Assembly (NCBI GenBank): GCA_023412765.1
Contig: JAEZBX010000250.1
Location: 15,844-79,843, forward strand
Length of the DNA: 64,000 nucleotides
Source of the DNA: Bacteroidota bacterium
GTDB taxonomy: Bacteria > Bacteroidota > Bacteroidia > Cytophagales > Cyclobacteriaceae
Direction: 5' to 3'
Within the stretch, counting starts at the first letter, position 1. Every line of letters starts with the position of its first letter. The notes under the pieces were generated by a model. The model made no database searches. It was given only the letters and a program-made list of their open reading frames with translations, and was not told the origin of the DNA. Positions 54,433 to 61,742 of the stretch are shown here, piece by piece. A program made the position numbers and the translations under genes.

Positions 54433-54861
54433 TCAAAATTCTTTCAAAGATAGGTAGCCGGATTCTTTTTTGCGCATCATCCTTTTCTGGTGGAGCGTTT
54501 TATCATTATACCCAAGCAAATGGAGCAGTCCGTGAACCATGACCCTATGCAATTCCTTGTTAAAAGGAACTTTAAACTTTTCCGAGTTTTCCTGTACGCG
54601 GTGTACGCTAATGTAAATGTCTCCCTCAATTTCGTCCCCGTTTTCTGAATTGTCGAAGGTGATAATGTCTGTCAGGGTATCATGGTCCAAGTATTCGCGG
54701 TTAATCTTCAACAGGTAAGCATCTGAACAAAAAATATAGTTCAAACTGCCAATACTTTTACTTTCAGTTTTTGCAACTTCTTGCAACCAGCTGCGGGTGC
54801 TTCTTAAAGGGGGTGGATTGAAGGTAATATCTTCACAAAAGAAATAAATGCCAGAGCGCAT
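54433..54861 (-). CDS. ybeY: Endoribonuclease YbeY
   Basis: A 142-residue zinc-dependent endoribonuclease for 16S rRNA 3'-end maturation and ribosome quality control. The conserved part is RVMVHGLLHLLGYNDKTLHQ, with the zinc-binding HGxxH. The third canonical histidine of other phyla (GYDH) is replaced by GYNDKT, with His a few residues later; Bacteroidota proteins usually show this variant. Its ATG directly follows the HATPase stop with no gap. Upstream of mnmG on the same strand. Confidence 0.93.
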   Translation of the reverse strand: MRSGIYFFCEDITFNPPPLRSTRSWLQEVAKTESKSIGSLNYIFCSDAYLLKINREYLDHDTLTDIITFDNSENGDEIEGDIYISVHRVQENSEKFKVPFNKELHRVMVHGLLHLLGYNDKTLHQKRMMRKKESGYLSLKEF

Positions 54862-55266
54862 TTATGCATTAATATAAAAGGACAGCTCTACCACTCGACC
54901 CTCTTCTTTAAAGTCTACTTCGTCAGAAAGGTGTTTCATCAAAAAAATGCCACGGCCTCCTAGCTTTTCAATATTTTCAGGAGCCGTCGGATCGGGAAGA
55001 TTCTCGTAATCGAAACCTTGACCTTCATCTTTAACTACGAAACGAATTACACTTTCGTCAAGGGACAGCGCCAGGTACACGTTCTTGGCCTTATCATTTG
55101 AGTTGCCATGTTTTATAGCATTGTTCACAGCCTCAGTAACGGCGATCATAATATTACCATAGATATCATCGTCCAGTTGAAATCGTTCTTTCGCATTATC
55201 TATGAAACTTTCAATCATTCGAATGTTTTCCGCTATCGACGGGACCTGGATGCTAATAGTGTTCAT
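54862..55266 (-). CDS. Small HATPase (anti-sigma regulatory factor-like)
   Basis: A 134-residue single ATPase domain of the GHKL type, as in RsbW/SpoIIAB serine kinases. The N-box is IMIAVTEAVNNAIKHGNSND, followed by the G1 box VKDEGQGFDYENLPDP and the lid GGRGIFLMKHLSDEV. It has no sensor or transmitter. In Bacteroidota it is usually found next to DUF4175 and ybeY, as here. It may act as a switch kinase for an unlinked antagonist, but no antagonist or sigma factor gene is nearby. Confidence 0.9.
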   Translation of the reverse strand: MNTISIQVPSIAENIRMIESFIDNAKERFQLDDDIYGNIMIAVTEAVNNAIKHGNSNDKAKNVYLALSLDESVIRFVVKDEGQGFDYENLPDPTAPENIEKLGGRGIFLMKHLSDEVDFKEEGRVVELSFYINA

Positions 55267-55283
55267 GTACTGGGCTCTAAAAA

Positions 55284-58200
55284 TTAATTCCCCATTCTTT
55301 TAAAGTACTCGCTTACTTCCTTCTTGTAGTAAGGGTAAAGCTTGGGGGGTACTGTTTTTAACAATTCTACCTCTTTTTCTTTTAGGCGCAAATAATCCTG
55401 GAATGCTCGTGGAATTTCTTTGTCATAATCCTTCGCAGTCTCGCCCTTGCGCTCTTCATCCATATCTTGTTCTCTTGCAGATTTCTCGGTTTCCAACAAT
55501 CGGGTCAGAATTTCCCGTTGCCGCTGTATCAATTGATCCGTCAATTGCTTATTAACCAGGTCCATTTCCGTTTGCTCCATTTTTGAGGGCAAATCTCCAC
55601 CGGGCATCTTACCGTCTTTCATCTTTTCCTCCATCTCTTTTAATGCCCTCCTGATTCTTTCTTGTTCGGCTGCCATTTCCGCTAGCTCCTCCGACAATTC
55701 CCGGCCCTGTTTTCCGCTTCCCTTCAATTCCTGGATCTTCTGATTCAATTGCTGTTGCATCTGACTCAAGCTTGGCTTTTGACCCTTTTTCTTTGACTTG
55801 CCCATTGATGGTTGTGCATTTGCCATCATCTGCATCATCATATCGAAATGGTCGTCCAGCATTAGTGCAAGGTTGTTGATAGAAGTCATCGTCATCTGCA
55901 TTTCACTGGATGCCTTTGGCTTACGCCTTTCTTTGTTCGCATCGATTACCTTGTTAAGATGGTCGTTAAGCTCTCCAACTTCCTTGGTAACGATGGAACC
56001 CATGAAAGGATCGCGTTTTCCGAGGGCTAACAAACTGTCTTCCAACACTTTAGCATCATCTTTTAACTTAAGCTGTTGCTGCGCGATGGTATTAAATCGT
56101 GGGTCGTTCTGGTTGAGCTCGTTAAATCCTTTCATTAAATTTTCCTGATCAAATGAAAGCTTCACCAAACCATGGATGATCTCTCGTAGACTCTCCAGGT
56201 TTTGCATATCCATTTCCATCGACATTGCACTTTGAGCCTGTTCCATTTGTTGCTGCATCTGCTGCATTTTCTGCACCGCCTTCTGCTGCGGACTCTTAGA
56301 TTTGGATGGATTGTCCTGCTGGAGCATCTCTTCACTTTCTTGTTGATCCTGTTCTATCTCCTGAGAATTTTCCTCAGAGGGCAGGTCCTCATCCTTCTGA
56401 ATTTCTTGCCCTAGCTTTTTCAGCTCCTCGATCCGTTCCGCTGTCTTTTTAGTTTCTTCTTTTAAGGATTCCTGCTCTTTGGCTAGTTCTTCGCTGCTTT
56501 TTTCGCCGTCAGAATTTTCGTCTTCGCCCTGCTCATTTTCGCCGTCCTTGTTATCTTCGTTTCCTTTTTTGTCGTCTTTAGAGGATTTGTCCGACTTGTC
56601 TTTCTTCCCTTCTTTGCCCTCCTTCTTGTTTTCCAAAGCTTCAGTTTTCTTCAGTAGCTCTTTCTGTTTTTCAATTTGCTCCTTCAGATCCTGCGCTATG
56701 TTCTCAAGTTTTGTTTCATACTGCAACTGCTTGAATAGTTCCAAAGTCCGCTCGAGCTCCTTTTCCAGATTGTTGGTATTCTGGTTTAGCTTATCCAGCA
56801 ACTTTTGCAGCTGTGTCATGTCGGCATTCTCCTTCAACAATTTCTGAAGTTCTTCGAAGAGCTTTTTCGTTTCCTCATCCAGCAACTCTTCCATCAATTT
56901 TTGAATCTGCTCAGCTTTCTTTTTTATCCGTTCGTCCTGTTCAGTGAACGCTTCCTTTTTCTCTTCAAGCAATTTGTTCTCTTCCCTTAATTTCTCAATG
57001 ATCTGATCCAGACCCTGCTTCTGCTGGATGATATCCTCAAGCATCTTTTTGTCCTGCCAGTCAAGAGATTGTTTGCCTTTTAACTTTTGGTTAGCCTGAT
57101 TGATTTTCTCCTGCAGTTTGTTGGCTTCGCCGACACTTTGATCGATCTTTTCCTTAGTCTTTGATTGAGACCGATTGATATCCGCTACGAGATTATCCTC
57201 GGTTGGAACGAGAAAAGTATAGTTAGCTGACTTAGTAGACTTACGACCATTAACACCGTCATTATCCCAAACTTCAAGATAATATTCCAGCTGCTCGCCA
57301 GGACTAAGTTTCAGGGAATCCAATGTCCATGGGTAAAAGAAAGTTTGTTGGATCTGATTGTTAGTCACTGGAATTTTCAACGTCCGGGCTACTGTTTCTT
57401 TTCGATTCTTATCGCTCACTCTGAAATGTAGCGCGAGTTTTGTAACACCATAATCATCGCCAACCATTCCACTAAGAACAACCATTTTATAAAGCACGGA
57501 ATCCTTAAAGTTGTTGACAGATATTTTGGGATATTGATCTTTAATTACATCGATCTGGTATGCTATCCTTTCTTTGTTGGAACTTTTGTTATTTTCCAAG
57601 AGGATTTCATAATGATCGGCATCCTTAAATGGTTTCTTAAAGGTGAATACCTCTCCATCTTTAGTTTGGAACGGTGCTTTAGTGTCGTTACTACTAAAAT
57701 GAATCGCTGCGCGCTCTGCATGCTGGGTGGCCAGTCTCCAATTCACTACAGTACCTTCCGGTATTTCGAGATTTCCAGCGTTGAGTAGCCTCTCATTTTT
57801 TCTACCGATATACTTCGGGAATTCAAGGTCAATATTAAATCCTGAAAGTTCAGGCCGGTTCACAATGGACATATGGTAGGTGTCCGAGAAAAATCCGGCC
57901 GCTTCCAGTTGAAAATCAAATTCTGACTGAAGGTTCTCGAAGGTGTACGAGAAAATATTTGCCTTCGAAGTATGGTCGAATTTTAATCGCTGATTTCCAT
58001 TTATCAAATAAAGATCGCGGGGCAGTGCATCGCCTGTCAACGTGACCTCTACTGTAAAATCCTCGTTGTAGAAACCAGTTAAAGATTTAGGGATAGAAAA
58101 AGCGAATGGTGCTTTGGGAGAATACTTGCGTGTAAAATGAACGATACGATCCGCGCTTTGTGTGAGGATGCTGCGATTGAACAAAAGGATTGCAAATACT

Positions 58201-58685
58201 ATTAAAAGCGGAATAGCGAGATACTTTACATATTTTTTGTTCTCGTTTAAGTCGATAAAGTTGTCAAATGGCACCGGGTCAAATTCCTTTGATCGCTGGT
58301 CGATACTTGCATAAGTAAGCGCGGAGTTCTTACCAGATGCTGCGAGCTGTATTAGGTTTAGTAATCCGTCCTTTACTCCGGGTACATATGATCCTATAAC
58401 TTTAGCGCTCTGTTCTTCCGAAAGTCCTCGGTTGACGAGCCACCATTGAAGTGGTTCTTTGAGAAATTTCAGAATGCAAAAGATTGCAATTCCAAAAAAC
58501 GCGATGAAGATGAACATTCGTGCAATTGGGCCAAGCCACAAGTTATGTTCCAAGATTGCTGCAAGCAGGAAATATGATATGAGAATTGACAGGGAAAGAA
58601 TAATACCGCGAACAAAAATATTTAGATAATATTTTTTGTTGAAGGCCTTTATTTTATTGTGAATCCGATCTAATCCTGCTCCCAT
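55284..58685 (-). CDS. DUF4175-family membrane and coiled-coil protein
   Basis: A 1133-residue protein. Three TM segments lie in the first 175 residues (about 25-45, 55-75 and 155-172), and a beta-rich periplasmic region follows (about 190-490). The rest is long coiled coil. A lysine-, aspartate-, serine- and asparagine-rich linker sits at about 680-740, and a Met- and Gln-rich stretch (QMQQQMEQAQ) near 820. This is the DUF4175 layout of Bacteroidota. Function is unknown; its size and coiled coils suggest an envelope scaffold. It is 17 nt upstream of the HATPase gene. Confidence 0.9.
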   Translation of the reverse strand: MGAGLDRIHNKIKAFNKKYYLNIFVRGIILSLSILISYFLLAAILEHNLWLGPIARMFIFIAFFGIAIFCILKFLKEPLQWWLVNRGLSEEQSAKVIGSYVPGVKDGLLNLIQLAASGKNSALTYASIDQRSKEFDPVPFDNFIDLNENKKYVKYLAIPLLIVFAILLFNRSILTQSADRIVHFTRKYSPKAPFAFSIPKSLTGFYNEDFTVEVTLTGDALPRDLYLINGNQRLKFDHTSKANIFSYTFENLQSEFDFQLEAAGFFSDTYHMSIVNRPELSGFNIDLEFPKYIGRKNERLLNAGNLEIPEGTVVNWRLATQHAERAAIHFSSNDTKAPFQTKDGEVFTFKKPFKDADHYEILLENNKSSNKERIAYQIDVIKDQYPKISVNNFKDSVLYKMVVLSGMVGDDYGVTKLALHFRVSDKNRKETVARTLKIPVTNNQIQQTFFYPWTLDSLKLSPGEQLEYYLEVWDNDGVNGRKSTKSANYTFLVPTEDNLVADINRSQSKTKEKIDQSVGEANKLQEKINQANQKLKGKQSLDWQDKKMLEDIIQQKQGLDQIIEKLREENKLLEEKKEAFTEQDERIKKKAEQIQKLMEELLDEETKKLFEELQKLLKENADMTQLQKLLDKLNQNTNNLEKELERTLELFKQLQYETKLENIAQDLKEQIEKQKELLKKTEALENKKEGKEGKKDKSDKSSKDDKKGNEDNKDGENEQGEDENSDGEKSSEELAKEQESLKEETKKTAERIEELKKLGQEIQKDEDLPSEENSQEIEQDQQESEEMLQQDNPSKSKSPQQKAVQKMQQMQQQMEQAQSAMSMEMDMQNLESLREIIHGLVKLSFDQENLMKGFNELNQNDPRFNTIAQQQLKLKDDAKVLEDSLLALGKRDPFMGSIVTKEVGELNDHLNKVIDANKERRKPKASSEMQMTMTSINNLALMLDDHFDMMMQMMANAQPSMGKSKKKGQKPSLSQMQQQLNQKIQELKGSGKQGRELSEELAEMAAEQERIRRALKEMEEKMKDGKMPGGDLPSKMEQTEMDLVNKQLTDQLIQRQREILTRLLETEKSAREQDMDEERKGETAKDYDKEIPRAFQDYLRLKEKEVELLKTVPPKLYPYYKKEVSEYFKRMGN

Positions 58686-58773
58686 ACCAATACCATTAAT
58701 TATGAAAACGCAACACCCCGAACAAAGTTGAATTACACAAGATAATCCCTTAATCCCATATAGTCAAAACACT

Positions 58774-59142
58774 TCATGATAACCCGTTGCCCGGAGTAGA
58801 ATTCGGTGAAATCCAGTCGAACTCCTTTTCAAAATATTCGATGACATGCATCTTCAGCAAGCGCTCCTGTTCAGGCAAATCGAAATGCGGAAGCTTCTTT
58901 ATGACTTTCCAATGCGGCCACCCGTCGCTATCCTGGCCCTCCAATTCATAATAACCCGACAAGCTCAACACTTTACAAATACCGATATGCATCAGGTCCT
59001 GTTTCTCTTCCTTTGAAAATACGCGGTTCCCCTTCCCCAATTCCTGAACGCCAATCAGGAACAAAACACTATTAAGATCTTTTGGCTTCTTTCCAATTAT
59101 TGTTTCAAGACTTAGGAGCAGCGCGCTCCAGGTCCGTTCCAT
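58774..59142 (-). CDS. Hypothetical soluble protein
   Basis: A 122-residue protein; the ATG at 59142 is preferred over a GTG at 59163. It has no signal peptide. The segment SLETIIGKKPKDLNSVLFLI and the later DLMHIGICKVLSLSGYYELE, with WPHWKVIKKLPHFDLPEQER, read as a conserved mostly helical Bacteroidota protein, but I do not know its function. It lies 88 nt upstream of the DUF4175 gene on the same strand and is divergent from comF. Confidence 0.7.
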   Translation of the reverse strand: MERTWSALLLSLETIIGKKPKDLNSVLFLIGVQELGKGNRVFSKEEKQDLMHIGICKVLSLSGYYELEGQDSDGWPHWKVIKKLPHFDLPEQERLLKMHVIEYFEKEFDWISPNSTPGNGLS

Positions 59143-59259
59143 ATCCAGATCTCTTTTATACACTATACACGTCAGGTTAATTTGCTTACGACATTCAATA
59201 GTTCAAACGGTAATTTCCGACATTTGGGTAAACACCGTTAGCCGCAAATATATTCCGAA

Positions 59260-59961
59260 ATGCCTAATGCATTTTTTCCCGAGCTTGTCAGAGATTTCGT
59301 GTCACTGATTTTTCCAAGTTATTGTCTGGCCTGCGAAGCATCACTCGTCAAGGGGGAGAACATGATTTGTTCGCGTTGTATGCTTCAAATGCCGCAAACC
59401 AACTACCACCTGGATCCCGACAATCCACTAAGGAGCAGACTTTCGTACAGGCTACCGGTTCGACATGCGATGGCCATGTTTAAGTTTAGCAAGAGTGGAC
59501 GGGTGCAAGCTGTGCTTCATGCTCTAAAATATCGGAATGAACCTGCTTTGGGCGTGATGCTTGGAAATGTTTATGGTGATCGTCTTTTGAGCGGAAGTAT
59601 GATGAACGCTTTTGATCTGATCATACCCGTTCCGCTACACGCCTCCCGAAAAAGAAAAAGAGGATATAACCAAAGCGCGAAATTTGCCGAAGGACTTTCT
59701 CAAAAGCTGGAAATTGAATTTTCTGACGATCTGGTTGTACGGACTGTAAAAACGGCAACCCAGACGAGAAAAACGAAATTGAAACGATGGCAAAATGTAA
59801 CGGATGTGTTCCACGTGAACGATCACGAGCAGATTGCCGGAAAGAATGTCCTTTTGGTTGATGACGTCGTAACAACCGGCGCCACACTCGAAGCCTGTGG
59901 CAATCATATTTTGAAATCCGAATGTGCTTCGCTCAGCGTTGCTTGTATTGCAGAGGCATAA
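59260..59961 (+). CDS. comF: ComF-family phosphoribosyltransferase-like protein
   Basis: A 233-residue protein of the ComF family, associated with DNA uptake and with purine-type phosphoribosyltransferase folds. An N-terminal zinc finger uses Cys22, Cys25, Cys37 and Cys40 (CLAC, CSRC). The PRPP-binding loop is VLLVDDVVTTGAT (Asp201, Asp202). IPVPLHASRKRKRGYNQS is the usual ComF segment. All conserved features are present. It faces gldJ, and a shared bidirectional terminator lies between. Confidence 0.93.
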   Translation: MPNAFFPELVRDFVSLIFPSYCLACEASLVKGENMICSRCMLQMPQTNYHLDPDNPLRSRLSYRLPVRHAMAMFKFSKSGRVQAVLHALKYRNEPALGVMLGNVYGDRLLSGSMMNAFDLIIPVPLHASRKRKRGYNQSAKFAEGLSQKLEIEFSDDLVVRTVKTATQTRKTKLKRWQNVTDVFHVNDHEQIAGKNVLLVDDVVTTGATLEACGNHILKSECASLSVACIAEA

Positions 59962-59963
59962 AA

Positions 59964-59984
59964 AAACCCTGACCAGCAGGGTTT
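59964..59984. terminator. Bidirectional terminator between comF and gldJ
   Basis: An 8-bp perfect stem (AAACCCTG / CAGGGTTT) with a 5-nt ACCAG loop. Six A residues precede it on the plus strand, giving a T run for gldJ on the minus strand, and T-rich sequence follows on the plus strand. Confidence 0.85.
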
Positions 59985-60004
59985 CTCTTATTTGATCTAA
60001 TTTC

Positions 60005-61237
60005 TTAATAGTTCGAACCAGCCCGGATCATCGCGCAACGGAAGCCGATCGTGGCAGTTGCTGAATCTTGATCGAGGTATCTTCTAGTTCCAGGCGACAT
60101 CCAGTACGCTACATCTTTCCATGAACCACCTTTGTAAACGCGTGCTCTATCAGTCACCAGCGATGTAAAGGAGGTAGGGTTGCGCTCGAAGTCGCTATTA
60201 TATCCTGAATTTGCTCCAGAAGCAGGGTCAAGAAATCCGTCTCTACGAATTGGATTCAGGTCGTCGAAATCCTGGTACGACATAGGACGATAAATATCCT
60301 GCACCCACTCGCTAACATTTCCGGCCATATTGTAAAGTCCATAGTCATTAGGAGGATACTCATAAATATATGATGTGATCAAGGCGCCATCGTTCAGTCG
60401 GCCTGCTATACCAGCATAATCACCGCGACCTCTCTTAAAGTTGGCAAGCATAAAGCCCATCTGCTTTCCATATGGATTACGAACAGCATGGCCATCCCAT
60501 GGATAAATGCGTTGGTGCGTCTGCAACTCTTCCAACCATTGTGTACCTATCAATGCCTGGGCTGCATATTCCCACTCAGCTTCGGTTGGGAGACGATAGG
60601 CAGGAACCACAATACCTGATTCCAAAGGAATGCGACCATCGCTTTCCGCATATTCTTCTCCTGCGTCTTCAGCAAGCTTAATATTAACTGCGCGTGTTCT
60701 CCAAACGGCGAATTTGCTGGCCTGATTCCATGTAATACCCACAACCGGGAAATAACGGAATCCAGGATATCTTAAATAATGCTCAACATAAGGGTCGTTG
60801 AATGCCAGTTTGCCAACCCAAACAGTAGTGTCGGGCAGAGCATCCTGGTAAGCTTCCTGAGAAGAGTCTTTAGCCAGGTAGTGCATGTATTCCAGCCAGT
60901 GTACGTTAGCAATTTCAGTTTCATCCATATAAAAGGAAGCGACTGAAACCGTTCTTTCGATGTTATCGCGATAGGACATCACATCTTCTTCGAAGGATCC
61001 CATAACTGCACGTCCACCTTCAATAAAAACCATATTAGGAGCATCAGGCTGTCCTTCATATGGATTGACCATAAATCCTCCCTGATCTTCATCATTATAA
61101 GCCAACCCTGTGGCCGTACTAACCTGACCGGGATTCGAAGCTGTTGGCTTTCCGCCTTTGCCGCCAAATAGCGAACAGGCAGAGAGTGCCACCGATCCGC
61201 ACAGCATATACAAGACAACCTTGAAAGAATATTTCAT
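60005..61237 (-). CDS. gldJ: Gliding-motility lipoprotein GldJ
   Basis: A 410-residue lipoprotein (lipobox Cys21, SVALSACS). A formylglycine-generating-enzyme-like (SUMF1) fold follows, with GGRAVMGSFEEDV, the core SFYMDETEIANVHWLEYMHY, ALPDTTVWVGKL, YPVVGITWNQASKFAVWR and GFRCAMIRAG at the end. This matches GldJ of Flavobacterium, which stabilises GldK and is needed for gliding and type IX secretion. It is not catalytic in that role. The other gld and por genes are not in the window. A terminator follows it. Confidence 0.88.
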   Translation of the reverse strand: MKYSFKVVLYMLCGSVALSACSLFGGKGGKPTASNPGQVSTATGLAYNDEDQGGFMVNPYEGQPDAPNMVFIEGGRAVMGSFEEDVMSYRDNIERTVSVASFYMDETEIANVHWLEYMHYLAKDSSQEAYQDALPDTTVWVGKLAFNDPYVEHYLRYPGFRYFPVVGITWNQASKFAVWRTRAVNIKLAEDAGEEYAESDGRIPLESGIVVPAYRLPTEAEWEYAAQALIGTQWLEELQTHQRIYPWDGHAVRNPYGKQMGFMLANFKRGRGDYAGIAGRLNDGALITSYIYEYPPNDYGLYNMAGNVSEWVQDIYRPMSYQDFDDLNPIRRDGFLDPASGANSGYNSDFERNPTSFTSLVTDRARVYKGGSWKDVAYWMSPGTRRYLDQDSATATIGFRCAMIRAGSNY

Positions 61238-61481
61238 CTTATTTAAAAAGTTTAATAAATGCTAATTACGTCCTTAAAACCATGTTTTCCAAGTTGGTGC
61301 AAGTTTTCTCGACAAACCGTATAGAATGAGAGTTGCTTGTTATGAACGCATAGAAAACCGTTCTATTGTTTCGGGAATGGCATATCCATTTTTGGGAACC
61401 AAATCTCAGAAAAACGCAGATTAATGAACATTTTGAACGTTGAGTGGGATGGCATAGAATTTTGAATAGTGGTCATAAAAA

Positions 61482-61742
61482 ATGACCAACATGGTTACGC
61501 TTCAAAATTTCAGAGTAATGCCTTTCGAAAAGAAATGTGATGTTATTACGTTTTATGGCAATTATTTGGCGCAAAGAAATTGTGCCGATTGCAAGGTGTT
61601 TCTCTATCATACGCAGGGATTTTTTATCGAGGTGTTCTATTCTCCTCAGTGTCAAAAGGTTCTTATGATCAATGCCTTCGACAAGCCAATTGGCCTGGAT
61701 CCTTACCTTGACAAAATTTCACTTGACGACTTGATCGGTTGA
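61482..61742 (+). CDS. Small hypothetical protein overlapping mfd 3' end
   Basis: An 86-residue soluble protein with the ATG at 61482 (a second Met lies three codons later). It is rich in Phe/Tyr (MPFEKKCDVITFYGNYLAQR, then VFLYHTQGFFIEVFYSP) and has three Cys residues. Its last 40 nt overlap the convergent mfd 3' end. This kind of small protein next to mfd looks typical for Cytophagales, but I do not know the family. Function unknown. Confidence 0.6.
   Translation: MTNMVTLQNFRVMPFEKKCDVITFYGNYLAQRNCADCKVFLYHTQGFFIEVFYSPQCQKVLMINAFDKPIGLDPYLDKISLDDLIG

Noticed and set aside
54433..54861. YbeY missing the third zinc histidine, considered as an inactive enzyme
   Set aside because: The GYNDKT variant with a nearby His appears to be the usual form in Bacteroidota, so inactivation is not supported.
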